From a bacterium (GTDB lineage: Bacteria; Krumholzibacteriota; Krumholzibacteriia; LZORAL124-64-63), in assembly GCA_016703265.1 (NCBI GenBank), contig JADJCK010000001.1:372001-436000 (forward strand): 64,000 nt of DNA. Reading direction: 5' to 3'. The notes below the pieces were generated by a model. That model was given only the letters and a program-made list of their open reading frames with translations, did not search any database and was not told the origin of the DNA. Shown here piece by piece: positions 54,650 to 62,598 of this stretch. The translations under genes and the position numbers were made by a program. Every line of letters starts with the position of its first letter. The stretch's first letter is position 1.

Positions 54650-55353
54650 CTAGTCGGCGGGGACAGCACTGACATGGTTGCCCATCACGAATCGCACCCA
54701 CCACAGTGACGGCAGGATACGCACCCGGTCCCAGGCGCCGCGAATGGTTACGCCATTCAAATGACTCCAAGAGCTTTCCACCATGAGTCCGCGGCTCTCC
54801 AGTTCACGGGTATATTCGGCGGTTACGGAGCCGAACACGAAGATATCGTATTCCCCGGAAGGCGATTCAGAGCAGTTCGGATCGTGCTTCGCTTCGGGTG
54901 CGATCTCCGCAATCCAGCCGAACTAGTCGCGGTCTCATCGATGGAAAGATTGCGCACCGTGACCATGACCACGGTCCATACGGCGCCGGCAATGCCACTG
55001 GCCTTGGCGTCGGTGAATCGGCGGGCAAGGGAATCGTTCCGCATGTCGATGGTCATCCGGCGGAATCCGTTCGGGGACACCTGGAGCTCCCCCGACGCGG
55101 TATCTGCAAATGCCCTGACATTCCTCCACACGGGCACCAGCGAGGTATCCAACCCCACGGCAAGTGCATCCGCGCGCATGCTTGCTGCCGCCGCTGCGAT
55201 ATCATCCCGGACCAGGTAGTCCTCGATATCGAACTCCCCGGCGGTCGCCGGCGGCGCGCCCCGCGCCACGACCGGCAGAAAGCCCACGCCCGCAAACAAG
55301 ACCATCAGGACCATCCAGCCCCGCCGCCGTCTGCCGGAAGCGCTGCTCCCCAT
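54650..55353 (-). CDS. Hypothetical exported protein, interrupted by a 1-base frameshift
   Basis: The ATG at 55353 (GGGAGACGC upstream) begins a signal peptide with a WMVLMVLFAGVGFLPVVA core and an ARGAPP cleavage region. The mature part holds FDIEDYLVRDDIAAAAASM. Near 54921 one A (plus strand) is missing: the frame in use ends at 54823, but restoring it joins DETATS to FGWIAEIAPEAKHD and runs to a stop at 54650. The restored product is about 234 residues. No family is recognised. The gene lies exactly between the two palindromes and has lower GC than its neighbours, so transfer as a unit is possible. Confidence 0.65.
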
Positions 55354-55510
55354 ACGCGTCTCCCATTCCGATGCCATACCGCCGCCGCACCCATAAAAAT
55401 GCGAAAAGCACGAAGTGTCGGTGACCGCCTCCCGAATCTCTTCCCAGAATGCTCAGAAAACTCACGACGGCAACTGGGGCGGTCGAAGGCGAGAAGGTTT
55501 AGGGTGCCAC

Positions 55511-55593
55511 TGGGTGAATGCTGAAGTGGGTTCCTGGGCGCATCGCGCCGCCGCGGCGCGCTAAGCCCAGGAACCCACTTCAGCATTCACCCA
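55511..55593 (-). other. Long perfect palindrome with conserved core, copy 2
   Basis: Arms of 28 bp (55512-55539 and 55565-55592) plus one more pair are exact inverted repeats unrelated in sequence to copy 1. In the sense of the BY-kinase gene the apex (55540-55564) reads TTAG, CGCGCCG-CGG-CGGCGCG, ATGC. It starts about 11 bases after the BY-kinase stop at 55605. The fixed parts (GGGC-TTAG-CGCG and CGCG-ATGC-GCCC) are the same as in copy 1. Confidence 0.75.
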
Positions 55594-55604
55594 CGTGCCG
55601 CAGC

Positions 55605-56318
55605 CTAAGCTTTCCTGACCTTCTTCGACCCCTCGTACCCGTAATACTTCTGGTCGTAGTAGTACGGCAGCACCTCTCCCAGGTTGTTCGCCACCACGCC
55701 CAGGATGTTGGCGCCCGCGCTGCGCAGGATCTCGACGCCGCGCTTGGAGACGTCCTTGGGGGTCTGGCCCGCCATGACCATGTAGAGGCAGCCGTCGACG
55801 GCGTCGAGGTAGTGCAGGGGATCGCTCACGGGAACCACCGGCGGCGAATCCAGGAGCACGATGTCGTAGGTGCCGTGCAGCTCCTCGACCAGCTTGCGGA
55901 CGCGGCTGTCGCCGAACAGGCGGCTGGCATGGCCGCCGGCGGTGCCCGCAGAGAGGAAATCGAGGTTCTTGACGCGCGTCTTGTGCACGGCCTTGGCGGC
56001 CGGAAGCTCGCCGGCCAGGACGTTGGCGAACCCCGGCCCCAGCTCGGTCTCGAAGACGGCGTGCTGCACCGGGCGGCGCACGTCGGCGTCGATCAGCAGG
56101 ATCCGCTTCGCCAGGTGGTAGGCCAGGACCAGCGAGAAATGGAGCGAGAACAGGCTCTTGCCCTCGCCGCGCTGCGCGCTGGTCACCATCAGCGTGCGCT
56201 TGCGGTCAAAGTCCAGATTGCGCGATAGGCGGATCATGATGCGGCGCAACTCGATCGCCATCGGCGACTCGATGTCGAACATCTGCCCGCTGCCCGCCCG
56301 GTCCCTGGTTTCGGCCAC
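55605..56318 (-). CDS. BY-kinase-type tyrosine autokinase (CpsD/CapB-like)
   Basis: The 237-residue protein has Walker A SAQRGEGKS (residues 47-55), Walker A' LLIDADVRRP (74-83) and Walker B VLLDSPPVVP. The C-terminus is a tyrosine cluster (LPYYYDQKYYGYEG) of the type that is autophosphorylated. It would regulate polysaccharide export together with a Wzz-like protein, which is encoded just upstream (21-base gap). The start is GTG at 56318, with AGGACGGG upstream. Confidence 0.88.
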   Translation of the reverse strand: MAETRDRAGSGQMFDIESPMAIELRRIMIRLSRNLDFDRKRTLMVTSAQRGEGKSLFSLHFSLVLAYHLAKRILLIDADVRRPVQHAVFETELGPGFANVLAGELPAAKAVHKTRVKNLDFLSAGTAGGHASRLFGDSRVRKLVEELHGTYDIVLLDSPPVVPVSDPLHYLDAVDGCLYMVMAGQTPKDVSKRGVEILRSAGANILGVVANNLGEVLPYYYDQKYYGYEGSKKVRKA

Positions 56319-56339
56319 GTCACCCGTCCTGTGTTCGGA

Positions 56340-57935
56340 TCATCCCAACCGGGGGTAGATCACGAGGAAGCCCACGGCGCCCACGGCGAGGATGCCCAGC
56401 ACGATGGTCACCCACCGCAGCAGCCTGACCGTGCGCTTGCGCTTGAAATGCTCGTCCTGGATCATCGGCAACGTGCCGATGACCTTCACGCCGAGCATCT
56501 TTTCCATGCTCTCGACATTGCTGAACGAGCGGTCGAGCATGATCGCCAGGATCACCAGGCCCATGCCGATGCCGAGCGACAGGATCACGCCCATGAGCAT
56601 CAGCTTGATCTTGTTCGGCTCGACCGGTGCCAGCTCCAGCTGGGGCTCCTGGCGGATGCGGATCTGCACGCCGATTTCCGACAGGCTCGCCTGGAGGTTC
56701 AGGTTGTGCTGCGTGATCTCGCCCTCGATGGACTCGACCAGCTTGCGCGCGCGCGTGACCGCGCTCTGGAGCTCGGCGATGCGGGTCGACTGCTGCGGCT
56801 GCCGCGCCGTGAAGCTGCGGAACCCGCGGATGCCGGTGTCGAGCCGGCGGATCACTTCGGACATGCCCTGCCGGTACAGAGAGAAGTAGACGAACTCCGC
56901 CACCTGGTTGCGCGACATGAAGCTCAGCGAGGGCTGCTGCAGCGCCACCTGCGAGTCGACCAGCGCCCGCAAGCGCACCCTGAGCTGCCCCAGGCGGGTC
57001 TCGAGGTCGCGCTGTTCGCGGTCGCCGGTGGCCACCAGGCGCGACTGGAACTCCAGGTCCTCGAGCTCGGACAGCGCGGCGACGATGCCGCCGTCCGCCT
57101 GGTAGAACGACAGCGGCGGCGTCTGGCCGGTGACGTTGCGGGCCGACTGACCGAGGTCGCGCAACTCGGCCGCATCCTGGCCGTCGAAGCGCAGGCGCAG
57201 CGCCGACAGCGCCGCCTCGGCCGTGCCGATGTTCAGCGCGTTGACCGCATTGTCGACCAGCGCGGCCGAGGCCAGCCCCGCCTGGTAGCCGTTCAACTCG
57301 TCCTCGGCCTTTTTCAGGTCGCCCTGGTAGAGATCGAGCTGCCGGGCCAGGAAATCGCGGGTACTGGTGTTCGAGGCCGTCTGGCTGGCGCGGTACTCGT
57401 TGACGAAGCGATCGAGGATGACCTTGGCCAGGCGATGCGCCTGCGATGCGTCCGGGTCGCGCACTTCCAGGCGGAACAGCCGGTTGCCCTCCGACTTGAG
57501 CCGGATCATCGAGGCGAGCTTGCCACGCGCGAGCGCGATCGCCTCTTCCTCGTCGAGTGACGTGCCGTCCCTGCCGACGCTCCGCAGGGCCGCCGCCAGG
57601 TTCAGCTCACGCACGACCTGGTCGAGGAACTCGTGCGAGGTCAGCAGCAGGTTCATTTCCTGGTAGGCGATGGCGTTCATGTCGCCGTACTGGCCGCCGT
57701 AGCGGGCCCGGGGGTCGTCCAGCAGCTGGCTGCGCATGCTGTTGACCTTGATGACGACCTGGCCGGAAGACGCGTAGATGGGCGTCATCGTCTTGATGGC
57801 GATGAAGGCCATGGTCAGGCAAAGCACGAACGGGATGATAAACAGCAGCTTGCGGCGCCAGAACGCCCGCAGCATCGTCATGGGGTCGAATCCGCCCCCG
57901 CCTGATTCTCCCTGTTCCTCGAGAAACGGATCCAT
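56340..57935 (-). CDS. Wzz/chain-length determinant protein
   Basis: The 531-residue protein has membrane segments at about residues 28-48 and 506-527, with a long coiled-coil periplasmic region between them (e.g. LDLYQGDLKKAEDELNGYQ and LQSAVTRARKLVESIEGEI). The end of the periplasmic region has the proline-rich PQLELAPVEPNKIKLMLMG motif of Wzz-type copolymerases. It pairs with the BY-kinase downstream, so the two probably control polysaccharide chain length or export. AAGGAG precedes the ATG. Confidence 0.87.
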   Translation of the reverse strand: MDPFLEEQGESGGGGFDPMTMLRAFWRRKLLFIIPFVLCLTMAFIAIKTMTPIYASSGQVVIKVNSMRSQLLDDPRARYGGQYGDMNAIAYQEMNLLLTSHEFLDQVVRELNLAAALRSVGRDGTSLDEEEAIALARGKLASMIRLKSEGNRLFRLEVRDPDASQAHRLAKVILDRFVNEYRASQTASNTSTRDFLARQLDLYQGDLKKAEDELNGYQAGLASAALVDNAVNALNIGTAEAALSALRLRFDGQDAAELRDLGQSARNVTGQTPPLSFYQADGGIVAALSELEDLEFQSRLVATGDREQRDLETRLGQLRVRLRALVDSQVALQQPSLSFMSRNQVAEFVYFSLYRQGMSEVIRRLDTGIRGFRSFTARQPQQSTRIAELQSAVTRARKLVESIEGEITQHNLNLQASLSEIGVQIRIRQEPQLELAPVEPNKIKLMLMGVILSLGIGMGLVILAIMLDRSFSNVESMEKMLGVKVIGTLPMIQDEHFKRKRTVRLLRWVTIVLGILAVGAVGFLVIYPRLG

Positions 57936-58027
57936 GCAACTCGCTCCTTCGACGTCCCATCCACGGCGCCGGGCGCGCGCCCGGGGGCTCGCGACGGCAA
58001 GGCGTTCCGAGGCCCGGCACGGAGGTC

Positions 58028-58056
58028 AGGCTAACGGACAAGTCCCGTCGTGGCAA
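58028..58056 (-). promoter_or_regulatory. Possible promoter of the Wzz/BY-kinase operon
   Basis: TTGCCA (58051-58056, minus strand) and TAGCCT (58028-58033) are spaced by 17 bases, about 95 bases before the Wzz ATG. Confidence 0.4.
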
Positions 58057-58089
58057 GCGCTCACGACGTGCGCGGCTTCGCTGCTCGGC

Positions 58090-59874
58090 TCAGCGGATGC
58101 GGATCGAGACCGGCATCAGCGCCAGCGCCCGCCCGTCCAGCATGGCGGCGGCGGCCAGCGTGCCGTCGTCGCGCAGGGTCCTCGCGAGCCCGCCCGCCAG
58201 GAGGTCGACGGCGCCGGCCACCGGCCCGCGACCGGCCGCACCGGCGTCCACGCCCATCCGCGCCGCCAGGCGCGTCATGCCGCCTTCACGCAGGGAGCGC
58301 AGCAGCATCTTTTCCATCCACGACATCGGCTCGACATAGGTCAGGACGGTCACCCGGGATTCGGTGTCGACACCCAGGCGCCGCTTCGCCGCATCCAGGC
58401 TGCGCTCGAGCCCGCCCACGCCGTCCACCAGCCCGCGCTCCACGCCCTGGCGGCCGGTCCACACGCGCCCCTGCGCCACCTCGTGTACCTGGTCACGCGT
58501 GAGCTTGCGGCCGTCGGCCACCTTGCCCAGGAAGCGCTCGTAGAACCCGTCCATCTGCGCCTGGAACAGCGTGCGCTGCGCATCGGTGAAGACGCCCTCG
58601 TCGCTGAACAGGAGCGCGTTCTCCCCGCGCGTGACGAACTCGCGGTTGACGCCGATCTTCCGGTACATCTCCTGGCGGTTCATCTTGCCGGCGAAGACGC
58701 CGATCGAACCGGTGAGCGTGCCCTTGTCGGCGAAGATCGAGTCGCCCAGGCACGCGACGTAGTAGCCGCCGCTGGCTGCCATGCCGCTCATCGAGACGAT
58801 AACCGGCTTCTCCTTGCGCAACTCGACGATCTCGTGCCAGATCAGGTCGCTGGCAAGCGCGCTGCCGCCCGGGCTGTCCACGCGCAGGATCACGGCGTCG
58901 ACCGACTCGTCGTCGGCGGCCGCCTGCAGGTCCTCGATGATCGATTCGCTGCCGGCAATCTTGCCCTGCAGGTTGTCGAAGCGGCTTTCGCCCGGCATGA
59001 TGACGCCGGTGACGAACACCATGGCCACCTTGCCCGCCGCCTGCGTCTGCCGCGGCGACTCGAGCAGGTAGTCCTCGAGGAAGGTCACGTCGTCGTCGGG
59101 GAACTCGTAGTCCATCATGCCGTCGTAGTACATGAGCGTGTCGGCAAGGCCGGCCGCCACGGCCCCCTGCCCGTCGAACAGCCCCTGGTCGACCCAGCGC
59201 TCCACCTCGTCGCGGTCGGCGCCGCGACCGTCGGCAAGCATGTCGAGCAGCGCGTCGAACTGGTCGCCGACGATCGATTCGACCATCTCGCGGTTCGCAT
59301 CCGAGGCCGACGACCGGGTCATGCGCTCGGGCGCCGACTTGTAGGCCCCCACATGCACGAAATCGGCTTCCATGCCCAGCTTGGCCAGCGTGTCCTTCAG
59401 GAAGGCCATCTCGGCCGACAGGCCCAGGACCATCAGGTTGGCCTCGGGCGCCAGGACGATGCGGTCGGCAGCCGTCGCCAGCGCGTAGTCGCGCGTGAAT
59501 CCCGCCTCGAGGTACGCCACCACGGGCTTGCCCTGTTCACGGAAGGTCCCGATGGCGCCGCGCAATTCCTCGATTTTGGCCCAGTCCAACTCTGCCGCCC
59601 GGATATCCAGCACCAGGCCGGTGATGCGCTCGTCCTTCGCCGCGCGCAAGAGCCCGAACAGCGTCTCGGAGAACGTGGATTCGGTGCTGCCGCGGACCTG
59701 GCCCCAGAACGAGTCGTCGCGTTCCTCCGGCAAGCCGCCCTCCACCTTCCAGACCAGGACGCCGCCGTCCACCGACACGTGTTCCTCGAGTCCCTGCATC
59801 ACGTACCACATGAAGCCGAACCCGCCGCCGACGATCACGGCCAGCACGATAAAGACGATCCAGAACTTCCTCAT
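58090..59874 (-). CDS. sppA: Signal peptide peptidase SppA (67 kDa type)
   Basis: The 594-residue protein has an N-terminal membrane anchor (residues 4-25, WIVFIVLAVIVGGGFGF) and two SppA domains. The catalytic lysine lies in HVGAYKSAPERMTR (near residue 178) and the serine in MSGMAASGGYYVA (near 366). Both copies of the domain are present, as in E. coli SppA (618 residues). It degrades released signal peptides in the inner membrane. Its ATG overlaps the ACS stop by four bases (ATGA). Confidence 0.92.
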   Translation of the reverse strand: MRKFWIVFIVLAVIVGGGFGFMWYVMQGLEEHVSVDGGVLVWKVEGGLPEERDDSFWGQVRGSTESTFSETLFGLLRAAKDERITGLVLDIRAAELDWAKIEELRGAIGTFREQGKPVVAYLEAGFTRDYALATAADRIVLAPEANLMVLGLSAEMAFLKDTLAKLGMEADFVHVGAYKSAPERMTRSSASDANREMVESIVGDQFDALLDMLADGRGADRDEVERWVDQGLFDGQGAVAAGLADTLMYYDGMMDYEFPDDDVTFLEDYLLESPRQTQAAGKVAMVFVTGVIMPGESRFDNLQGKIAGSESIIEDLQAAADDESVDAVILRVDSPGGSALASDLIWHEIVELRKEKPVIVSMSGMAASGGYYVACLGDSIFADKGTLTGSIGVFAGKMNRQEMYRKIGVNREFVTRGENALLFSDEGVFTDAQRTLFQAQMDGFYERFLGKVADGRKLTRDQVHEVAQGRVWTGRQGVERGLVDGVGGLERSLDAAKRRLGVDTESRVTVLTYVEPMSWMEKMLLRSLREGGMTRLAARMGVDAGAAGRGPVAGAVDLLAGGLARTLRDDGTLAAAAMLDGRALALMPVSIRIR

Positions 59875-62153
59875 CGGTTGCCTTCCCGACCGCGGCAGTA
59901 CGCGGACAGCGCGCGCGCAGCGCGATCGATCTTGCGGAACACGGGCACGCCCGCCGCTTCGAAACAGCGGCGGAATGGCTGGTAGAGATCTCCGGAATCG
60001 ACCACCACGACCGTCGGTTTAGGGGAAGCCTCGATGACCCTCAACAACCGCGAGGCCAGGCTGTCCGGACCGGCAATGTCTTCCCGGTGCAAACCTGCCG
60101 GGTCGGCGGGTAGGGTGTCCATGGCCCCGGTCACGGGCACCGCCGAGAAGAGCCCGGCATCGACGTCGCTACAGGCCAGGATCGCCGCACAACAGTCGCT
60201 GAAAGCGCGCGAATCGGCCATCGGCGTCGCGTCGACGGGGTTCAGGCGATGGGCGAAAGGCGGCAGCGAAGCGTCGAGGACCGCGCGCGCGGCCTCGTCG
60301 AGGGTGGCCAGTTCGAGCCCGGCCAGTTCGTCGGTCACCGTCGAGCATTCGAAGCCCGCATTGCTGATGATCCCGACCCGCCGCCCGCGCGCAGGGCGAC
60401 CGGACAGCAGCGTGAACGTGCGGATCAGGTCCTCGAACTCGTCCAGCGTCTCGGCTACCGTCACGCCCGCGTCTTCCAGGCAGGCCCTGGCCACGGCGTA
60501 GTCACCGGCCAGCGAGGCCGTGTGGCTGGCTGCAGCCTGCGCGCCCAGCGCCGTGCGCCCGGCCTTGAACATCACTACGCGCAACCCGCGCGCCCGCGCC
60601 TTGCGCGCCTGCTCCACGAAGCGGGCGCCGTCGCCGTCGCGGAAGCCCTCGACGTAGCAGGCGAACACATCCACCTCGGGTTCCTCGATGTAGTGCGCGA
60701 GGAAATCGCTCACCGTCAGGTCCATCTGGTTGCCGAAGCTGATGGAGCAGCGCGGCTCGATCACGCCGTCGAAGTTGCTCGTGAACGTGACGAGGTACGC
60801 GCCCGACTGGCTGACCAGCGCCAGGTTGCGCCCCGGCCCGCTGCGGAACGGCAGCTTGTACGCCGGCAGGAAGAAGGTGTTGTAGCGGTCGCGGCTGACG
60901 ATGCCCAGGCAGTTGCCGCCCACCAGCACCGGGCCGCCGCCGGGACGTTCCTGCCCCCGTGCGAGCGTGCCTTCGATCTCGGCCGCCAGGTCGCCGCGCC
61001 CGGCCTCGGCGAAGCCGCCGGGGTTCAGGATGATGGCCGCTGCCTTGTCGTGCTCGACCAGTTGCGCCACGGCGCCGACCGCGTCGGCCGCCGGCAGCGC
61101 GATCACGGCCAGGTCGCAGCGTTCGGGCAGCGAGGCGACGTCGGGGAAGCACGGCGCTCCGGCAATCTCCGTCTGCGTGGGATGCACCACATACAAGCGG
61201 TCCTTCGCCACCGACCGCGCAGCCCCGAGGTTCTCGAGGATGATGCGCCCGGGATTCTGCCCCTTTGCGCTCACGCCGAACACGACGGCGCTGCGCGGGT
61301 CCATGAGCGCCTTCACACGCTCGAGCGGACGCCGCCGCCCGGACCACTTGCGCCGCGACACCCTCGCCACACCGTCCAGCGCCGTGAGCCCGTCGGGCCC
61401 GGCCACCGCCGGGTTGACCTCGAGTTCCTCCAGCGTCCACGGCAGGTCACTGCCCGGCCCCGCTGCTTCGCCCAGGGCCGCGAGCGCCGCGGCCGCGGCC
61501 GCGAGTTCGGCAACCGCGAACGGCGGCTCCGCATACAACCGCGAAGGCCGCACGAGCAGCGCCAGCCGCGGATGGGCCAGCAACGCGCCCTCGACAGACG
61601 CCGTCGTCAGGCCCGCCGCCGGCAGCACCAGCGAGCCCGAGGCGCCGTGCCACTCGGTGAGCGTGCCCCCGACACCAATGACAACGCACGGACCGAACGC
61701 CGGATCCTGGCGCAGCGTGAGCAGGGCTTCCTGGCCGGGGCGATTGGCCACGTGCGGCACGAACGCCGCCGCCAGCAACCCTTCCACGCCATGCACCCCG
61801 CGCGACTGCGCGCCGGCCAGCAGGTCGCGCCCCTGTGCCGCCAGCTGGGCAGCCTCGCTGCCCGCTGCCAGCTTGAGAAGGCGCACACCGCCAGCTTCGG
61901 TCTTGTGCAGGATGTCGCGTCCCACGAGCTTGAGGACCAGCCGTCCCTCGCCATCGGCCAGGCGCGCTGCAGCAGCCGCCCAATCGGCCAGATCACTGCT
62001 CGCCGGCACATATGAGAAAGCGCCGTGGCGCAGCCCCAGCGCGGCCCACAGCGCGTACACTTCCGATTCATTCAGGTGGAATGCCGCCCCACCGGGCTTT
62101 GCCTGGCGTTGCGCCAGTTCCGCCAACAGCCCGACCGCCGCCCTCACGCTCAT
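59871..62153 (-). CDS. NDP-forming acyl-CoA synthetase (acetate-CoA ligase type), beta-alpha fusion
   Basis: The 760-residue protein joins an ATP-grasp (beta) domain at about residues 1-240 (GRLVLKLVGRDILHKTEAGGV) to CoA-binding and ligase (alpha) domains from about 260 (DPRSAVVFGVSAKGQNPG, LSQSGAYL-like core and the phospho-histidine segment SHTASLAGD near residue 543). Such enzymes make ATP or GTP from acyl-CoA during fermentation, or activate acetate. The order (beta first) is less common than alpha-beta. AAGGAG lies seven bases before the ATG at 62153. The open frame to 62612 runs over the rRNA terminators and 5S and is not coding. Confidence 0.87.
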   Translation of the reverse strand: MSVRAAVGLLAELAQRQAKPGGAAFHLNESEVYALWAALGLRHGAFSYVPASSDLADWAAAAARLADGEGRLVLKLVGRDILHKTEAGGVRLLKLAAGSEAAQLAAQGRDLLAGAQSRGVHGVEGLLAAAFVPHVANRPGQEALLTLRQDPAFGPCVVIGVGGTLTEWHGASGSLVLPAAGLTTASVEGALLAHPRLALLVRPSRLYAEPPFAVAELAAAAAALAALGEAAGPGSDLPWTLEELEVNPAVAGPDGLTALDGVARVSRRKWSGRRRPLERVKALMDPRSAVVFGVSAKGQNPGRIILENLGAARSVAKDRLYVVHPTQTEIAGAPCFPDVASLPERCDLAVIALPAADAVGAVAQLVEHDKAAAIILNPGGFAEAGRGDLAAEIEGTLARGQERPGGGPVLVGGNCLGIVSRDRYNTFFLPAYKLPFRSGPGRNLALVSQSGAYLVTFTSNFDGVIEPRCSISFGNQMDLTVSDFLAHYIEEPEVDVFACYVEGFRDGDGARFVEQARKARARGLRVVMFKAGRTALGAQAAASHTASLAGDYAVARACLEDAGVTVAETLDEFEDLIRTFTLLSGRPARGRRVGIISNAGFECSTVTDELAGLELATLDEAARAVLDASLPPFAHRLNPVDATPMADSRAFSDCCAAILACSDVDAGLFSAVPVTGAMDTLPADPAGLHREDIAGPDSLASRLLRVIEASPKPTVVVVDSGDLYQPFRRCFEAAGVPVFRKIDRAARALSAYCRGREGNR

Positions 62154-62202
62154 CCCCAGCTCCTTCTTTCCCGCGCCCTCACGCAACCACGCGCCGGCTG
62201 GT

Positions 62203-62231
62203 AAGATACGCGGGGAATGCCGGAAGCCCAA
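62203..62231 (-). promoter_or_regulatory. Sigma70-like promoter of the acyl-CoA synthetase/sppA operon
   Basis: TTGGGC (62226-62231, minus strand) and TATCTT (62203-62208) are spaced by 17 bases. It sits just after the second rRNA terminator and about 50 bases before the ATG. Confidence 0.6.
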
Positions 62232-62251
62232 CCACGATCCGCGCCATATGC

Positions 62252-62280
62252 AAAAAGCCCCCGACCTGATGGACGGAGGC
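62252..62280 (-). terminator. Second terminator of the rRNA operon
   Basis: In the minus sense, GCCTCCGTCC and GGTCGGGGGC pair across an ATCA loop with one U-U mismatch and one G-U pair, followed by TTTTT. It shares the arm GGTCGGGGG with the first terminator. Confidence 0.65.
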
Positions 62281-62310
62281 TCTCGTTGCGCCCACCCGGG
62301 GCCCGGGGGC

Positions 62311-62348
62311 AAAAAGAAAGACCCCCGACCTTGCGGTCGGGGGTCTTT
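62311..62348 (-). terminator. Primary intrinsic terminator of the rRNA operon
   Basis: In the minus sense a perfect 14 bp stem (AAAGACCCCCGACC with its complement) is capped by a GCAA tetraloop and followed by CTTTTT. It starts six bases after the 5S rRNA 3' end. Confidence 0.85.
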
Positions 62349-62354
62349 AAGAAT

Positions 62355-62467
62355 CCGGCGGTGTCCTACTCTCCCACAAAAGAAATTTGCAGTACCATCG
62401 GCGCTACGCGGTTTCACTTCTGTGTTCGGAATGGGAACAGGTGGTGCCCGCGCGCTATCGCCGCCGA
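62355..62467 (-). rRNA. rrf: 5S ribosomal RNA
   Basis: The minus strand holds a 113-base RNA with the 5S core CCATTCCGAACACAGAAGTG and the conserved GGGAGAGTAGGACACCGCC near the 3' end. The ends pair as CGGCGG with CCGCCG. It lies about 130 bases after 23S rRNA, in the usual order. Confidence 0.93.
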
Positions 62468-62598
62468 AAATCAATCTCCGGCTGCGGCGCGCCTCTTTCG
62501 AGGACGGCGCCCGCCGGAGTTGTCCTTGGACAACTGAATATGGAGAGTAACACGAGATCCAATCACATCCACCCGCCCCTTTTCCGAAGAAAAGGAGA
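62468..62598 (-). other. 23S-5S spacer
   Basis: This 131-base spacer has no tRNA. It holds a CCTTTTC-TTCG-GAAAAGG hairpin with a stable UUCG loop next to the 23S 3' end (62572-62594), and an AGTTGTCC/GGACAACT hairpin (about 62519-62536). Both are probably RNase processing or transcription-related features. Confidence 0.6.
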
